NCBI GenBank assembly: GCA_963794955.1
Contig: CAWCGF010000046.1
Location: 62,001 to 126,000 of the forward strand
Source of the DNA: JAFDVL01 sp963794955
GTDB taxonomy: Bacteria > Acidobacteriota > Blastocatellia > RBC074
Direction: 5' to 3'
DNA length: 64,000 nucleotides
Shown: positions 35,953 through 45,875 of the stretch, piece after piece
Layout of the letters: each line of letters opens with the position of its first letter
Numbering within the stretch: the first letter of the stretch is position 1
Notes under the pieces: model-generated
The model's database searches: none
What the model saw: only the letters and a program-made list of their open reading frames with translations
What the model was told of the DNA's origin: nothing
Position numbers and translations under genes: made by a program

Positions 35953-37299
35953 ATGAAACCCTTAAAAATCGGCATCACAGGCGTGCGTGGCATTGTGGGC
36001 GAAACGTTCACGCCGGAACTCATTGTCGAATTCGCACAAGCGTTCGGCACCTATCTGGACGGCGGCAAAATTCTGATTGGTCGGGATACGCGGCCTTCAG
36101 GCGCAATGGTGCGCTCGGCAGTGCTGGCGGGACTGTTGGCGACGGGCTGCGAAGTGGTTGACCTGGGCATTTGCCCGACGCCGAGCTTGCAATTGGCGAT
36201 TGCCAAGTATCAGGCGAGCGGCGGCATTTCGATTACGGCAGGGCATAATCCGGCTCCCTGGAACGCGCTGAAATTCGTGCGCGGCGACGGTTTGTATTTG
36301 AGCGCGATGCAGGCTGAAGAACTGCTCGACATTTATCATCAGGGCGAATTTGAAAAGGCGACGTGGGATCAAATGCAAACGCGCATCGAAAGCCGCGATG
36401 CCATCGCACATCATATTGAAATATTGCAAACGACGTTTGATGTCGCAGCGATTCGCGCGCGCAAATTGACGGTGGCGGTGGATTGTTGCAACGGCGCGTG
36501 TGCTTTGTTTAGCCCGCGTTGGTTGGAGGAGTTGGGCTGCACTGTGTTGTCCGTCAACGATGACATCCGCGCGCCGTTTCCGCACAATCCAGAGCCGAAA
36601 CGCGAAACGATGGCGCAACTGCGCGCGGTCGTGAAAGCAGGGAAAGCAGACATCGGTTTTGCGCACGATGCGAACGGCGAACGGCTCGGCATTGTGACAG
36701 AGTTGGGCGAACCACTTTCTGTAGAAGCGACGTTGGCGATTGCGGCAGACATCAGGCTTCAGACCAAATCCGGCACGGTCGTGACGCATCTCTCGACAAG
36801 TTCGGTGCTTGAAAAAATCGCGGCGCGGTATGGCGCGCAAGTCGTTCGCACACCCGTCGGGCAATCGTACATTTCCGAAGCGATGCTCGAACATCAAGCA
36901 GTCATCGGTGGCGAAGGCAATGGCGCGGTCGTGATTCCTGAAGTGCATTACACGAACGACAGTGCCGCGACGATTGGCTTGATTCTGGAATATTTGGCCA
37001 CGACGGGAAAACGAATTTCCGAGGTCGCGGCGAATATTCCGAAAACGGTGATGCGGAAACATCACGTGCCGATTGAGCCGCAGTTGTTGTTCTCGAAACT
37101 GAATGATGTGCGGCGGGAAGTCGAAACCGCCGATGCCGTAAACATTGATTTCAGCGATGGCATTAAGCTGACGTGGCCGGACGGCTGGTTGCACATTCGT
37201 GCGTCAAATACAGAATCCATGCTTCGTATCATTGCCGAGGCGGATGATGAACAACGTGCCAACGACTTGTTAGACTGGGCGTTGGATCGTGTGCGTTAA
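35953..37299 (+). CDS. Phosphohexomutase-like pseudoenzyme
   Basis: 448 residues from ATG 35953, full length for the family and clearly related to the gene at 31923. Its active-site loops are degenerate: the phosphoserine loop reads ITAGHNP (Ser to Gly), and the metal loop is HDANGER where DxDxDR is expected, losing two of three metal aspartates. The sugar-binding GGEGNGA and the phosphate loop RASNTES survive in part. Mutase chemistry should be impossible. A regulatory or structural partner of the active paralogue is a reasonable inference. It starts three bases after the antitoxin stop and runs into the receptor gene. Confidence 0.85.
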   Translation: MKPLKIGITGVRGIVGETFTPELIVEFAQAFGTYLDGGKILIGRDTRPSGAMVRSAVLAGLLATGCEVVDLGICPTPSLQLAIAKYQASGGISITAGHNPAPWNALKFVRGDGLYLSAMQAEELLDIYHQGEFEKATWDQMQTRIESRDAIAHHIEILQTTFDVAAIRARKLTVAVDCCNGACALFSPRWLEELGCTVLSVNDDIRAPFPHNPEPKRETMAQLRAVVKAGKADIGFAHDANGERLGIVTELGEPLSVEATLAIAADIRLQTKSGTVVTHLSTSSVLEKIAARYGAQVVRTPVGQSYISEAMLEHQAVIGGEGNGAVVIPEVHYTNDSAATIGLILEYLATTGKRISEVAANIPKTVMRKHHVPIEPQLLFSKLNDVRREVETADAVNIDFSDGIKLTWPDGWLHIRASNTESMLRIIAEADDEQRANDLLDWALDRVR

Positions 37300-37309
37300 G
37301 CGAAGCAAT

Positions 37310-39679
37310 ATGACTCATTATAAATTTACATTCTGGTGCTGGTTCTTCTTTTGCCTTCCTGTTGGCGCGCAAATTCAGCATGGCACGGTCAGCGGTATGG
37401 TGTCTGATGCAGCGGGCGCGGTCGTGACAAATGCGGTCGTCAAACTGGAAAACGCGATCACGGGCAATCATTATCAAGGCAAAACAAATGCGCGCGGCGA
37501 GTTTGCTTTCAATAACCTTCCGCTTGATCAATACACGTTGCAGGTCACGGCAGATGGTTTTGCCATCCTGTCGCAGCCCGTGGCGGTACGCTCGAATGTG
37601 CCTGTGCTGGTTGCAGTGCAATTGCGCGTTGTCGGCACGCACATCTCGATTGACATCACGGCGCAGGAAGGTTTGGTTGTCCCTGATTCTGGCAGCACGC
37701 AAGTGACGATGGCCGAAGATTTCGTGCGCCGCAATCCACGCGTCAATCGCAATCGCGGTTTGCAGGAAATCGTCGCCACTGCGCCCGGAACCGCGACCGA
37801 AAATAACGGGTTGCTGCATTTTCGCGGCGTGGACGACGGCACGTTGTATGTGATTGACGGCGTCCCGATTGTGGATCGGTTAGATGCCGTGTCGGCCAGT
37901 CCGATTGATACCGATTCGATCAATTCGATGCAGGTGCTTACGGGCAATATTCCGGCAGAATTTGGCGGACGCAATGGTTCGGTCGTCGTGGTACATCCGA
38001 AGTCAGGGATTGATACGCCGCTGACCGGGGCTTTGCATTTGGGCGGCGCAGATTTCAATACGCGCGATTTGGCAGCGGGGTTGGGTGGCAAACTGGGCAA
38101 GAAATTCGGCTTCTTCTTTAATGGTGCTACGCATCGCTCGGGGCGCTTTCTTGATCCCGTAGATTTGCGCAACTTCAATAACGACGGAGGCGGCGTGACC
38201 TTGAATCTGCGCAGTGATTGGCATGCGACGACGAATGACATCTTGCTCTTCAATGTTTCCGCGAACGGTTCCGGCTTCAATGTTTCCAACGATGAAGATC
38301 AGCAGGAACACGGTCAACGAATGAAGCAACGCTTGCGCGACAATAGCCAGGCCATCAGTTGGCAGCGTGTGTGGGACGCGAACACGGTCACGAACCTCGC
38401 GTATTTTCATCGCACGCACGAATCCGTTTTGCGCAGCAACGAACGCGCGTTGCCGTTGTTTGCTGAACAAGATCGCCAGCATACGCGCAATGGTTTGGTC
38501 GCCAGTCTGTCGCACATGCGCGGCGGTCATAATTTCAAAACCGGCTTGGAAGTGCAGCGTGTTTCGCCGCGCGAATATTTCAAGTTTTATGTGACGGACG
38601 AAGAAGAGGCCGAAGAGCGCGAAGTGAGCGAACGGGCGCTTGCCTTTGACGACGACGATCCGTTCGTCTTTCGGGATCGCGTCACGCGCCATCAGTTTTC
38701 GGCGTATGCACAGGACAATTTTGATGTGGCGAAAAATCTGAATGTGCAACTGGGATTGCGCTACGACCGCTCCACGTTGCTCGTGCGCGATCAGCAATTC
38801 AGCCCGCGACTCGGCGCAGTGTATTACATCCCGAAAACCAAGACTGCGCTGCGCGCTTCGTTCAATCGGTTGTACATGCCGCCGCAAGTGGACAATTTGT
38901 TGCTTGCATCTTCGGCACAGGCGCGCGAACTCTCGCCGTTTGAAGACAACCCTGCTGGTGGCGGCACGGATATTCGACCCGAAAAACTCTCCGCCTACGA
39001 AATCGGTTTTTCGCAGGATGTGGCCGGGTTATTCAAACTCGATGCCGTGCATTGGTGGCGCAACTTCCGCAATGCAGGCGATCCGAACGTGTTTTTCAAT
39101 ACGACGATCATCACGCCGAACAGTGTCGCCAAAGGCTGGTCGCGCGGTGTTGACGTGCGGTTGGACGTGCCGGAACGCAAAGGGTTATCGGGCTATCTGA
39201 GCTACACGAACATGCGCTTGCTGCAAATCGGGCCGATCAATGGCGGGTTGTTTTTGACGGACGAATTCATCGAAATCGGCCCTGGCACGCGCTTCATCCC
39301 TGATCAGGATCAACGCAACACCGGCAGCTTTGCGATCAACTATCAACATCAGCGCAGCAGTTTGTTGCTGAGCTTTTCCGGGCGACACGAAAGCGGCGTG
39401 CCGCTGGAAGTAGAGGCGGAACGCTTGGAAGATTTGAAGTCTGCGCTTGGATCCGAGTTGGTCAACTTCGAGCGTGGCCGCGTGAAGCCGCGCACGATCT
39501 TTAACTTCACGACTGGGATCACGTTGTGGCGACAAGAGCGCGTGAATTGTGCGTTGCAATTCGATGTGCAGAATTTGTTTGATAAGGCCTTCGCGTACAA
39601 CTTCGGAAACCCGTTTGAAGGCACGCATTTTGGTGCGCCGCGACGGTGGAGCGGAAGCTTGCGGCTAAGCTTTCGGTAG
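37310..39679 (+). CDS. TonB-dependent receptor with carboxypeptidase-regulatory domain
   Basis: 789 residues from ATG 37310. A signal peptide (FWCWFFFCLPVGAQ) is followed by a regulatory-like beta domain (GMVSDAAGAVVTNAVVKLEN ... LDQYTLQVTADGF), a plug with LLHFRGVDDGTLYVIDGVPI, and a beta-barrel ending GSLRLSFR. It is shorter than the two Oar-type receptors in this window and carries a conventional plug, so it is closer to ordinary TonB receptors. An acidic loop (TDEEEAEEREVSE, DDDDP) could bind cations. It starts 10 bases after the mutase-like gene. Confidence 0.85.
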   Translation: MTHYKFTFWCWFFFCLPVGAQIQHGTVSGMVSDAAGAVVTNAVVKLENAITGNHYQGKTNARGEFAFNNLPLDQYTLQVTADGFAILSQPVAVRSNVPVLVAVQLRVVGTHISIDITAQEGLVVPDSGSTQVTMAEDFVRRNPRVNRNRGLQEIVATAPGTATENNGLLHFRGVDDGTLYVIDGVPIVDRLDAVSASPIDTDSINSMQVLTGNIPAEFGGRNGSVVVVHPKSGIDTPLTGALHLGGADFNTRDLAAGLGGKLGKKFGFFFNGATHRSGRFLDPVDLRNFNNDGGGVTLNLRSDWHATTNDILLFNVSANGSGFNVSNDEDQQEHGQRMKQRLRDNSQAISWQRVWDANTVTNLAYFHRTHESVLRSNERALPLFAEQDRQHTRNGLVASLSHMRGGHNFKTGLEVQRVSPREYFKFYVTDEEEAEEREVSERALAFDDDDPFVFRDRVTRHQFSAYAQDNFDVAKNLNVQLGLRYDRSTLLVRDQQFSPRLGAVYYIPKTKTALRASFNRLYMPPQVDNLLLASSAQARELSPFEDNPAGGGTDIRPEKLSAYEIGFSQDVAGLFKLDAVHWWRNFRNAGDPNVFFNTTIITPNSVAKGWSRGVDVRLDVPERKGLSGYLSYTNMRLLQIGPINGGLFLTDEFIEIGPGTRFIPDQDQRNTGSFAINYQHQRSSLLLSFSGRHESGVPLEVEAERLEDLKSALGSELVNFERGRVKPRTIFNFTTGITLWRQERVNCALQFDVQNLFDKAFAYNFGNPFEGTHFGAPRRWSGSLRLSFR

Positions 39680-39721
39680 TCGGTTGACACACTAACGGAA
39701 AAAAACTAGCTTTGCTGCGGT

Positions 39722-41128
39722 ATGAAGTTTCAACTGCCAATGCTTATGAAAAAACTTACTTTGCTTCTCTTCCTGCTCATGCCGCTTGCCCTACACGCGC
39801 AAACTATCGAGGTCAAAACTCACCAACTAAAAAACGGCATGAAAGTGCTGGTGCATGAAGATCATTCGATTCCCAGCGTGGCACTGTACATTTTCTATCG
39901 CATCGGTTCACGCAATGAACGGCCTGGCACCACTGGCCTGTCGCATTACTTCGAGCACATGATGTTCAATGGCGCAAAGAAGTTTGGGCCGAAGCAATTC
40001 GACATTCAGATGGAAGCGGCGGGCGGGCATAATAATGCTTACACGTCGAATGACGTGACCGTCTATCAAGACTGGTTCACGCCCAGCGCGCTGGAGTTGA
40101 TTTTCGACATGGAAGCGGATCGCATTCAATATCTCGCCTTTGATCCCAAGATCATTGAATCCGAACGCGGCGTGGTGGCTTCCGAACGACGCTCAAGCGT
40201 GGATGCTAATAATTTTGGGCTGCTCAATGAACAGCTTTGGGCGGCAGCCTACACCGCGCACCCGTATCAATGGCCGGTGGTTGGTTGGATGGTGGACATT
40301 GAAAACTGGCAGATGGAAGACCTGAAAAAGCATTTCGCGATGGGCTATTCGCCCTCGAATGCCACGATGGTCGTGACGGGCGCAGTGAAGTTTGCGGACA
40401 TCGTGAAGCTGGCGCAGCAATACATCGAACCGATTCCCTCCCACGACCCGCCACCGCCGGTCACCACGCAGGAGCCGGAGCAATTGGGTGAGCGGCGCGT
40501 GACGGTCAGGAAGTTCGCGCAATTGCCGATTGTGATGTTGGGCTATCACGTGCCGAAAACAGCGGACGCGGATTATTACCCGTTGCAAGTGCTGAAGAAT
40601 ATCTTGTTTGCCGGCGAAAGTTCGCGGCTGTATCAACGCCTGGTGGATAAAGATCAGATCGCATTGTTTGTGAATGGCGAGATGCAGAAGTCACTTGACC
40701 CTACCTTATTTGAAATCACTTCGCAGCCGAAAGCAGGCATCGCGCCTGACAACGTTGAAAAGGCGATTTACGAGGAACTAGACAAAGTGAAAAGCAGCGG
40801 GGTGACCGACCGTGAACTCCAGAAGGCCAAGAACGCGCTGACGGCGGCATTTTATCGCGAACTGAAAACGATTAGCGGCAAAGCTAACACACTGGGCAGT
40901 TACGAAGTATTTTTCGGCGATCACACAAAGCTGTTCCGCGTGGCGGAGGAATACGCCAAGGTCACCGCCGCGGATGTGCAGCGCGTGGTGACAAAATACT
41001 TCACGGAAAAAAATCGCACGGTGGCTACGTTGATTCCTGAAAAAGAAGCAGCGAAAGCGGCTGCGAAGCCTGCTGTACAAGGCGCGAAGTCGGCGGGCAA
41101 GAAAGCCAGCGCGAAAAAGAGTAAATGA
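39722..41128 (+). CDS. M16 zinc peptidase, catalytic subunit
   Basis: 468 residues. A signal peptide (LTLLLFLLMPLALHAQ) precedes an insulinase-type domain with the inverted zinc motif HYFEH (HxxEH) and a distal glutamate in the IIESERGVVASERR region. The tail is Lys/Ala rich. M16 peptidases degrade peptides in a closed chamber formed with a second, inactive half; that partner follows immediately (41125) with an ATGA overlap. A second methionine at 39740 is an alternative start. Confidence 0.9.
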   Translation: MKFQLPMLMKKLTLLLFLLMPLALHAQTIEVKTHQLKNGMKVLVHEDHSIPSVALYIFYRIGSRNERPGTTGLSHYFEHMMFNGAKKFGPKQFDIQMEAAGGHNNAYTSNDVTVYQDWFTPSALELIFDMEADRIQYLAFDPKIIESERGVVASERRSSVDANNFGLLNEQLWAAAYTAHPYQWPVVGWMVDIENWQMEDLKKHFAMGYSPSNATMVVTGAVKFADIVKLAQQYIEPIPSHDPPPPVTTQEPEQLGERRVTVRKFAQLPIVMLGYHVPKTADADYYPLQVLKNILFAGESSRLYQRLVDKDQIALFVNGEMQKSLDPTLFEITSQPKAGIAPDNVEKAIYEELDKVKSSGVTDRELQKAKNALTAAFYRELKTISGKANTLGSYEVFFGDHTKLFRVAEEYAKVTAADVQRVVTKYFTEKNRTVATLIPEKEAAKAAAKPAVQGAKSAGKKASAKKSK

Positions 41129-42534
41129 AACGCCAGATTATGAAAAACGTACTCAAGCAACTCTTAGTCAGCGGACTGCTGTTGTTCTCAGTCAGCGTCT
41201 TTGCCCAGCAATCGCTCAAACTCCCGGCTTATCAAAAAACCAAATTGCCCAACGGTCTCACGCTCATTTTGATGAAGCAGACCGAAGTGCCGCTCGTTAG
41301 CTTTCACCTCGGCATTCGGGCAGGCGCAATCAACGATCCGACCGGCAAAGAAGGCGTATCTTCTGTGACCGCCGAATTATTGCGCAAGGGCACAAAGACG
41401 CGTAGCGCCGAACAGCTTGCTTCCGCCCTGGATTTTGTTGGTGGCAGATTATCGTTCGACACCGAAGCTGACCTTGTACGTGGGGAAGCAGAGTTTTTGA
41501 AGAAAGATGTCACGCTCGGCTTGGATTTGTTGGCGGATGTTTTGCTGACACCGACGTTTCCGCAAGCCGAAGTAGAAAAGCTACTGGCGCAACGCATTGA
41601 TGGCATTAAGCAAGCCAAAGATCAAGCGCAATCAGTGATCCAGAATTACTTCAATGCCTACCTGTATGGCGCGCATTTATACGGGCGTCCCGAAGAAGGC
41701 GATGAGAAATCATTGGCCGCGATCAAGCGCGCGGATGTCGTGAGTTTTTACGACCAGAATTATGGCCCGGCAGCGACAACGATTGCCGTCGTCGGAGATT
41801 TTGATCCGGCCTCAATGCTGAATGCTTTGCAAAATAAATTCGGCGGCTGGCAGCAAAAGGGAAGCGCGAAGACCGTCAACCTTGCTGCGCCCCTGGCTTA
41901 TCAGGGCAAAAAGTTGTTGTTGGTGGATAAGCCGGATTCGACGCAAACTTATTTCCTGATCGGTAATGTCGGCATCGCTCGCACGAATGCGGATCGCGTC
42001 GGCATACAAGTCGTTAACACGGTCTTTGGCGGTCGCTTCACTTCGATGCTGAACGACGCCTTGCGCGTGAGTTCAGGCTTGACGTATGGCGCACGGGCGC
42101 GCTTTACGCCGCGCCAAGTGGCTGGGCCTTTTGTGATTTCGACCTACACGAAAAATGAAACTACAGTGCAAGCGATTGATCTGGCGCTCGACCTTCTCCG
42201 GCAACTGCACAAGGAAGGCTTGAGCGAGACGCAATTGAAATCCGCGCAGGCGTATATTAAAGGCACGTTCCCGCCAGACATCGAAACCAATGATCAATTA
42301 GCGCGCTTGCTGGTCGAACTGGATATTTACGGCTTGAGCGATAGCGAAGTGAATGATTACTTTGCCAGGATTGACGCACTGACGGTGGCGGATGTGAAGC
42401 GCATCATTCACCAATATTATCCGCTCGATAGCCTTGTCTTCACGCTGATTGGCAAAGCTGCTGAAATCCGTGGGCAAGTGAAAAAATACGCGTCGCAACT
42501 AGATGAAAAGAAAATCAATCAAGTAGGCTTTTAA
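41125..42534 (+). CDS. M16 peptidase family, non-catalytic partner
   Basis: 469 residues with a signal peptide (LLVSGLLLFSVSVFAQ). The fold pattern of M16 is clear (LPNGLTLILMKQTEVPLVSFHLGIRAG, VVNTVFGGRFTSMLNDALRVSSGLTYGA with the substrate-binding Arg-Tyr region), but the zinc motif position reads GVSSV instead of HxxEH. This is the usual inactive half of a heterodimeric M16 enzyme. It overlaps the catalytic gene by four bases and the next gene by one. Confidence 0.9.
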   Translation: MKRQIMKNVLKQLLVSGLLLFSVSVFAQQSLKLPAYQKTKLPNGLTLILMKQTEVPLVSFHLGIRAGAINDPTGKEGVSSVTAELLRKGTKTRSAEQLASALDFVGGRLSFDTEADLVRGEAEFLKKDVTLGLDLLADVLLTPTFPQAEVEKLLAQRIDGIKQAKDQAQSVIQNYFNAYLYGAHLYGRPEEGDEKSLAAIKRADVVSFYDQNYGPAATTIAVVGDFDPASMLNALQNKFGGWQQKGSAKTVNLAAPLAYQGKKLLLVDKPDSTQTYFLIGNVGIARTNADRVGIQVVNTVFGGRFTSMLNDALRVSSGLTYGARARFTPRQVAGPFVISTYTKNETTVQAIDLALDLLRQLHKEGLSETQLKSAQAYIKGTFPPDIETNDQLARLLVELDIYGLSDSEVNDYFARIDALTVADVKRIIHQYYPLDSLVFTLIGKAAEIRGQVKKYASQLDEKKINQVGF

Positions 42535-43550
42535 TGAAAGCAATTATTCTCGATCAACCCGGTCAATTCTCAACGGCGGACATCCCGGAACCGCAACCCA
42601 CTGCAGGCGAAGCCGTCGTGCGTATTTCGCGCGTTGGCATGTGCGGCACGGATTTGCACGCCTATCGCGGACGCCAGCCGTTCTTCACCTATCCCCGCAT
42701 TTTAGGGCACGAACTCTGTGCTGAAATTGTGGATGTTGGTGCCAACTCGCAGGGGCTGCACGCCGGGATGGTTTGTGCGGTCGCGCCGTATTTGTATTGT
42801 GGCGAATGCCTGGCGTGTCGCAATGGCAAGACAAATTGTTGTGTCAAACTGCAAGTGTTGGGCGTTCACGTGGACGGTGGGTTGCGCGAATTCTTTACGG
42901 CTCCGTTTTATACGCTGCATGCTTCAGCAGCATTGACGCCGGAACAGCTTGCCTTAGTTGAACCGCTGAGCATTGGCGGCCACGCGGTGGCTCGTGCGCA
43001 ACTCAAGCCCGACGAAACGATTCTGGTGATTGGGGCCGGGCCGATTGGCTTAGCGGTAATGGCACACGCCAAAGCAGCGGGCGTGAAAATTCTGACGATG
43101 GATGTGAGCGAAGATCGCCTGCGCTTTGCCCGCGAGCATTTCAACATCGCGGCCACGATCAAAGCGGGCGCAAACGTGACGGAGCAATTAGCCGATTTGA
43201 CGAGGGGCGAGATGCCCGGTGTGGTGTTTGATGCAACTGGCAATGCAACTTCGATGAATGAATCATTCAATTACCCGGCGAACGGCGGACGCCTGATGCT
43301 GGTGGGGTTGCATCTGGATTTTGTGACTTTCCGCGATCAGGATTTTCATCGCCGGGAATTGACCGTGATGTCCAGCCGTAATGCCACTGCCAGTGACTTT
43401 CAGCGCACGATTGCCTTGCTGGAAGCCGGGCAAATTGACATCAGTCCCTGGGTTACGCATCGTGTCAATGAAAGTGAGTTGATTGAACAGTTTCCTTCGT
43501 GGTTGGACGCCCAAGCGGGCTTTATCAAAGCGGTGGTCGAATGGTCATAA
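42534..43550 (+). CDS. Zinc-dependent medium-chain alcohol/polyol dehydrogenase
   Basis: 338 residues. Catalytic-zinc ligands in GMCGTDLHAYRG and GHELCAEIV, a structural zinc cluster in YCGECLACRNGKTNCC, and the nucleotide fold with GAGPIGLAV. The aspartate in TMDVSEDRL favours NAD. The group includes sorbitol, threonine and L-gulonate dehydrogenases; the substrate cannot be fixed. It starts on the last base of the M16 partner's stop (TAATG), so it is translationally coupled to an unrelated pair. Its stop overlaps the restored end of the converging roadblock gene. Confidence 0.85.
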   Translation: MKAIILDQPGQFSTADIPEPQPTAGEAVVRISRVGMCGTDLHAYRGRQPFFTYPRILGHELCAEIVDVGANSQGLHAGMVCAVAPYLYCGECLACRNGKTNCCVKLQVLGVHVDGGLREFFTAPFYTLHASAALTPEQLALVEPLSIGGHAVARAQLKPDETILVIGAGPIGLAVMAHAKAAGVKILTMDVSEDRLRFAREHFNIAATIKAGANVTEQLADLTRGEMPGVVFDATGNATSMNESFNYPANGGRLMLVGLHLDFVTFRDQDFHRRELTVMSSRNATASDFQRTIALLEAGQIDISPWVTHRVNESELIEQFPSWLDAQAGFIKAVVEWS

Positions 43551-43905
43551 GTCCTCGTTAATGAGCTTGCCAATCTGGTCGAGTTGCCACAAGCCTTGCC
43601 CGACATACATCTCAATGGTTCCAATCAACACGATGAGCATGATCATCCTTCAGGGCTTTTACGAGCACCCGGCCAAACTCATAAGAGCGAATCAAATGGG
43701 CTAACTTGCCCAGCCGCAATTGTGCGGTGAGCGCCAGGCAATCGCTCAGCCAAATGCGATGATAGGCGGCAATTAAGCGGGTGCGCTCCACTTCATCTTG
43801 CGCGCTGAAGTACGTGACAGCCTCGCCCTGATTATCAATCAACACCGCGCCGACGGCACCGGGAACGTTGGCGACCAATTCCTTAAGTGGCTCAGTCAAA
43901 TCCAT
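43545..43905 (-). pseudogene. Roadblock/LC7-domain protein, one-base frameshift
   Basis: The first frame gives 97 residues with the roadblock pattern LKELVANVPGAVGAVLIDNQGEAV and ends abruptly at 43612. Skipping one base at 43641 joins it to MLIVLIGTIEMYVGQGLWQL and a closing INEDL, the expected last strand and helix, with a stop at 43545. Restored length is about 119 residues. Roadblock proteins regulate small Ras-like GTPases such as MglA; no GTPase gene is adjacent. Restored, it overlaps the dehydrogenase end by six bases. Confidence 0.65.
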
Positions 43906-43985
43906 ACGCGCGGCAATTTACCATTAACCCTTCCCCCTTGACCATTTCTTTGTAGGAAAAGCCTCGCGCAGGTTTAAACGACAGC

Positions 43986-45231
43986 TTATTCAGGTTTGAT
44001 GAGTTGCGGATTTAGTTTGGGCGCTTGCTTCGCTTGCAACTCCGTAATAAGCGATTTGCTTCGATTCACTTGGTCTTTTCCCGCCAGGATCGCCACTTCA
44101 ATCGCAAATTGCCGCGTCTCATTCGGCTTGAGTTTTGGCACACGTCCGGCCTGGCGTTCGATACTGCGATTTGGCGGAAAGCCTGTTCCAGGCTCCAAGC
44201 CGGTGACATAGCCTTCTTCCTGCGCGGTCGTGTTTTTCCACAGAGAGAAATAGGGCAACTGTGTCACGTCATACGTCATCGTGACAGCTTTGTCGCCTGC
44301 GGCATTGTGCAACAGCGCGGTAGTTTTGTTGTTGGCATCTGCCAGCGGAATGATGCCGTAGACCTGTTCGACGAAACCTTTGGTCGGTGCGACGTAGTCG
44401 GCAAACTGGCTCAGGCTTTTAGCCGCATGGGCATTGAACGGGCGAATCTCTTTGATCGCGGCCACGAACTGCGAGCCTTTTTCCAGCAGCGGCGGGCCGT
44501 AGTTGGCGTGGTAGATGATCTGAAATTCCTGCTCATAGATGCTGTAGTTTTTCAGCGCGTCTTCGATGCGAAACGTATTCGATCCAACTTCAGTCGAAAT
44601 CTCCGTCCACAGTTCCAGCTTCGGGCCGTAAAACATGCGCTCATCCACGCGCCCGCGAATGCGAATGCGAGGCGGCGTAGTTCTATCAATCACGACTTCA
44701 ACTTCGGAGGCTGGAATATTGCCAATTTTGCCGTGCAGCGTTAAGTCCATCTCGGCTTCGTCGCCTGTGTTATTGATGAATTTGTCTTTGCCCGGATGCC
44801 CGGCCCATTCTACGCCGCAGCGCACGATCCATTCGTTGAAGCCTTCGAGCCAACCGAGGCCGCCACGTTCTTGCAAATTGATGAGTTGGGGATGCACAAC
44901 TTCTTTGACGGGCGAATTCCAGCCGAGCGTGATGTCTCCCATTTCCACTTTCAGCACACTCATGCCGCGCGTGGGAATGACGGTAAAGGTGAGTTTGCCG
45001 TTGTTGACGACAATCACATCCACGCCTTCCTGCTTGCCGCCGTGCAGCGTGTATTTCTGCACCGACCAGATTTGCCGTGTCGTTGAAATCACGATTGGTG
45101 ATTTGCCAGTTGTCGAGATGAAGGTTGCGTTCGACGCTCGTGAGCGTTTGTCGAAAGGAAGTGGATTGTGCCATAGCGGTGTTGATGACCAGCGCCAGAG
45201 CCAGGCAGCCCAGGCCAATTGCGGTTCGCAT
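43986..45231 (-). pseudogene. Exported DUF4432/aldose-epimerase-like protein, one-base frameshift
   Basis: ATG 45231 opens a signal peptide (IGLGCLALALVINTAMAQ) and about 50 residues ending WQITNRDFNDT; the remaining 365 or so residues (RQIWSVQKYTLHGGKQEGVDV onward) are in the next frame. Skipping base 45078 joins them. The body matches DUF4432, a galactose-mutarotase-like beta fold (TVIPTRGMSVLKVEMGDITLGWNSP, VYGIIPLADANNKTTALLHN). The reaction is unknown. The break falls near the N terminus, so an expressed fragment would lack the signal peptide. Confidence 0.75.
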
Positions 45232-45334
45232 CGTTTTTTCTCCTGCAAAGTTTGATTGAATGTCGCGTAGGACTTGCGAAGTCTAGCAGAAAACCTAAGA
45301 TAAGCCACAGCACAAGAACAAAGGATCAAACACT

Positions 45335-45799
45335 ATGAAAGCAAATTTCCTCCTCTTTATTACCTTCTCACTTCTTTTCTTGTTGCCTGTGCATGCACAG
45401 AAGAACGCTGCCGACGCACCCGCCGAAGCCGAGATTCGCGCAGTGCTCGACGCGCAAACGGAAGCCTGGAATAAAGGCAAGCTGGAAGACTTTATGAAAG
45501 GCTATTGGCGCTCGCCGAAGCTGACATTTTATTCCGCCGGCAACAAACGCGCAGGCTATGACGCTGTGCTGGAACGCTATCGCAAGACGTATCAATCCGA
45601 AGGCAAAGAAATGGGCAAGGTGGCCTTCAGCGATGTGGAAGTCGAATTGCTGGGTAAGAAAGCCGCCGTAGTGCGCGGACGCTGGGGCTTGACGATGTCG
45701 GATGGGAAGAAACTTGGTGGACTGTACACGCTGATTTTTCGGAAATTCAAAAAAGCAGGCTGGCAAATCATTCACGATCATACTTCATCGGATCAATAG
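45335..45799 (+). CDS. Exported DUF4440/SnoaL-like protein
   Basis: 154 residues: signal peptide (ANFLLFITFSLLFLLPVHAQ) and an NTF2-like domain with IRAVLDAQTEAWNKGKLEDFMKGYW and a closing GWQIIHDHTSS. This belongs to the YybH/SgcJ branch, distinct from the three copies at 8-9.4 kb. Small-molecule binding is typical of the fold; no catalytic residue stands out. It is transcribed alone, 77 bases before sucC. Confidence 0.8.
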   Translation: MKANFLLFITFSLLFLLPVHAQKNAADAPAEAEIRAVLDAQTEAWNKGKLEDFMKGYWRSPKLTFYSAGNKRAGYDAVLERYRKTYQSEGKEMGKVAFSDVEVELLGKKAAVVRGRWGLTMSDGKKLGGLYTLIFRKFKKAGWQIIHDHTSSDQ

Positions 45800-45875
45800 T
45801 CTCAGTTGATTTTTAGCGATTGCGCCCATACACTCCCGAACTTCAATTTATCCGAGATTCAACAGAGGCTTATTT

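Noticed and set aside
39684..39712. TTGACA followed 17 bases later by TAGCTT, upstream of the M16 gene
   Set aside because: The -10 is poor and would leave almost no leader before the ATG at 39722; readthrough from the receptor gene is as likely.
41125..42534. Missing zinc motif in the second M16 gene as a pseudogene sign
   Set aside because: Catalytic and non-catalytic M16 genes in tandem are a standard heterodimer arrangement.
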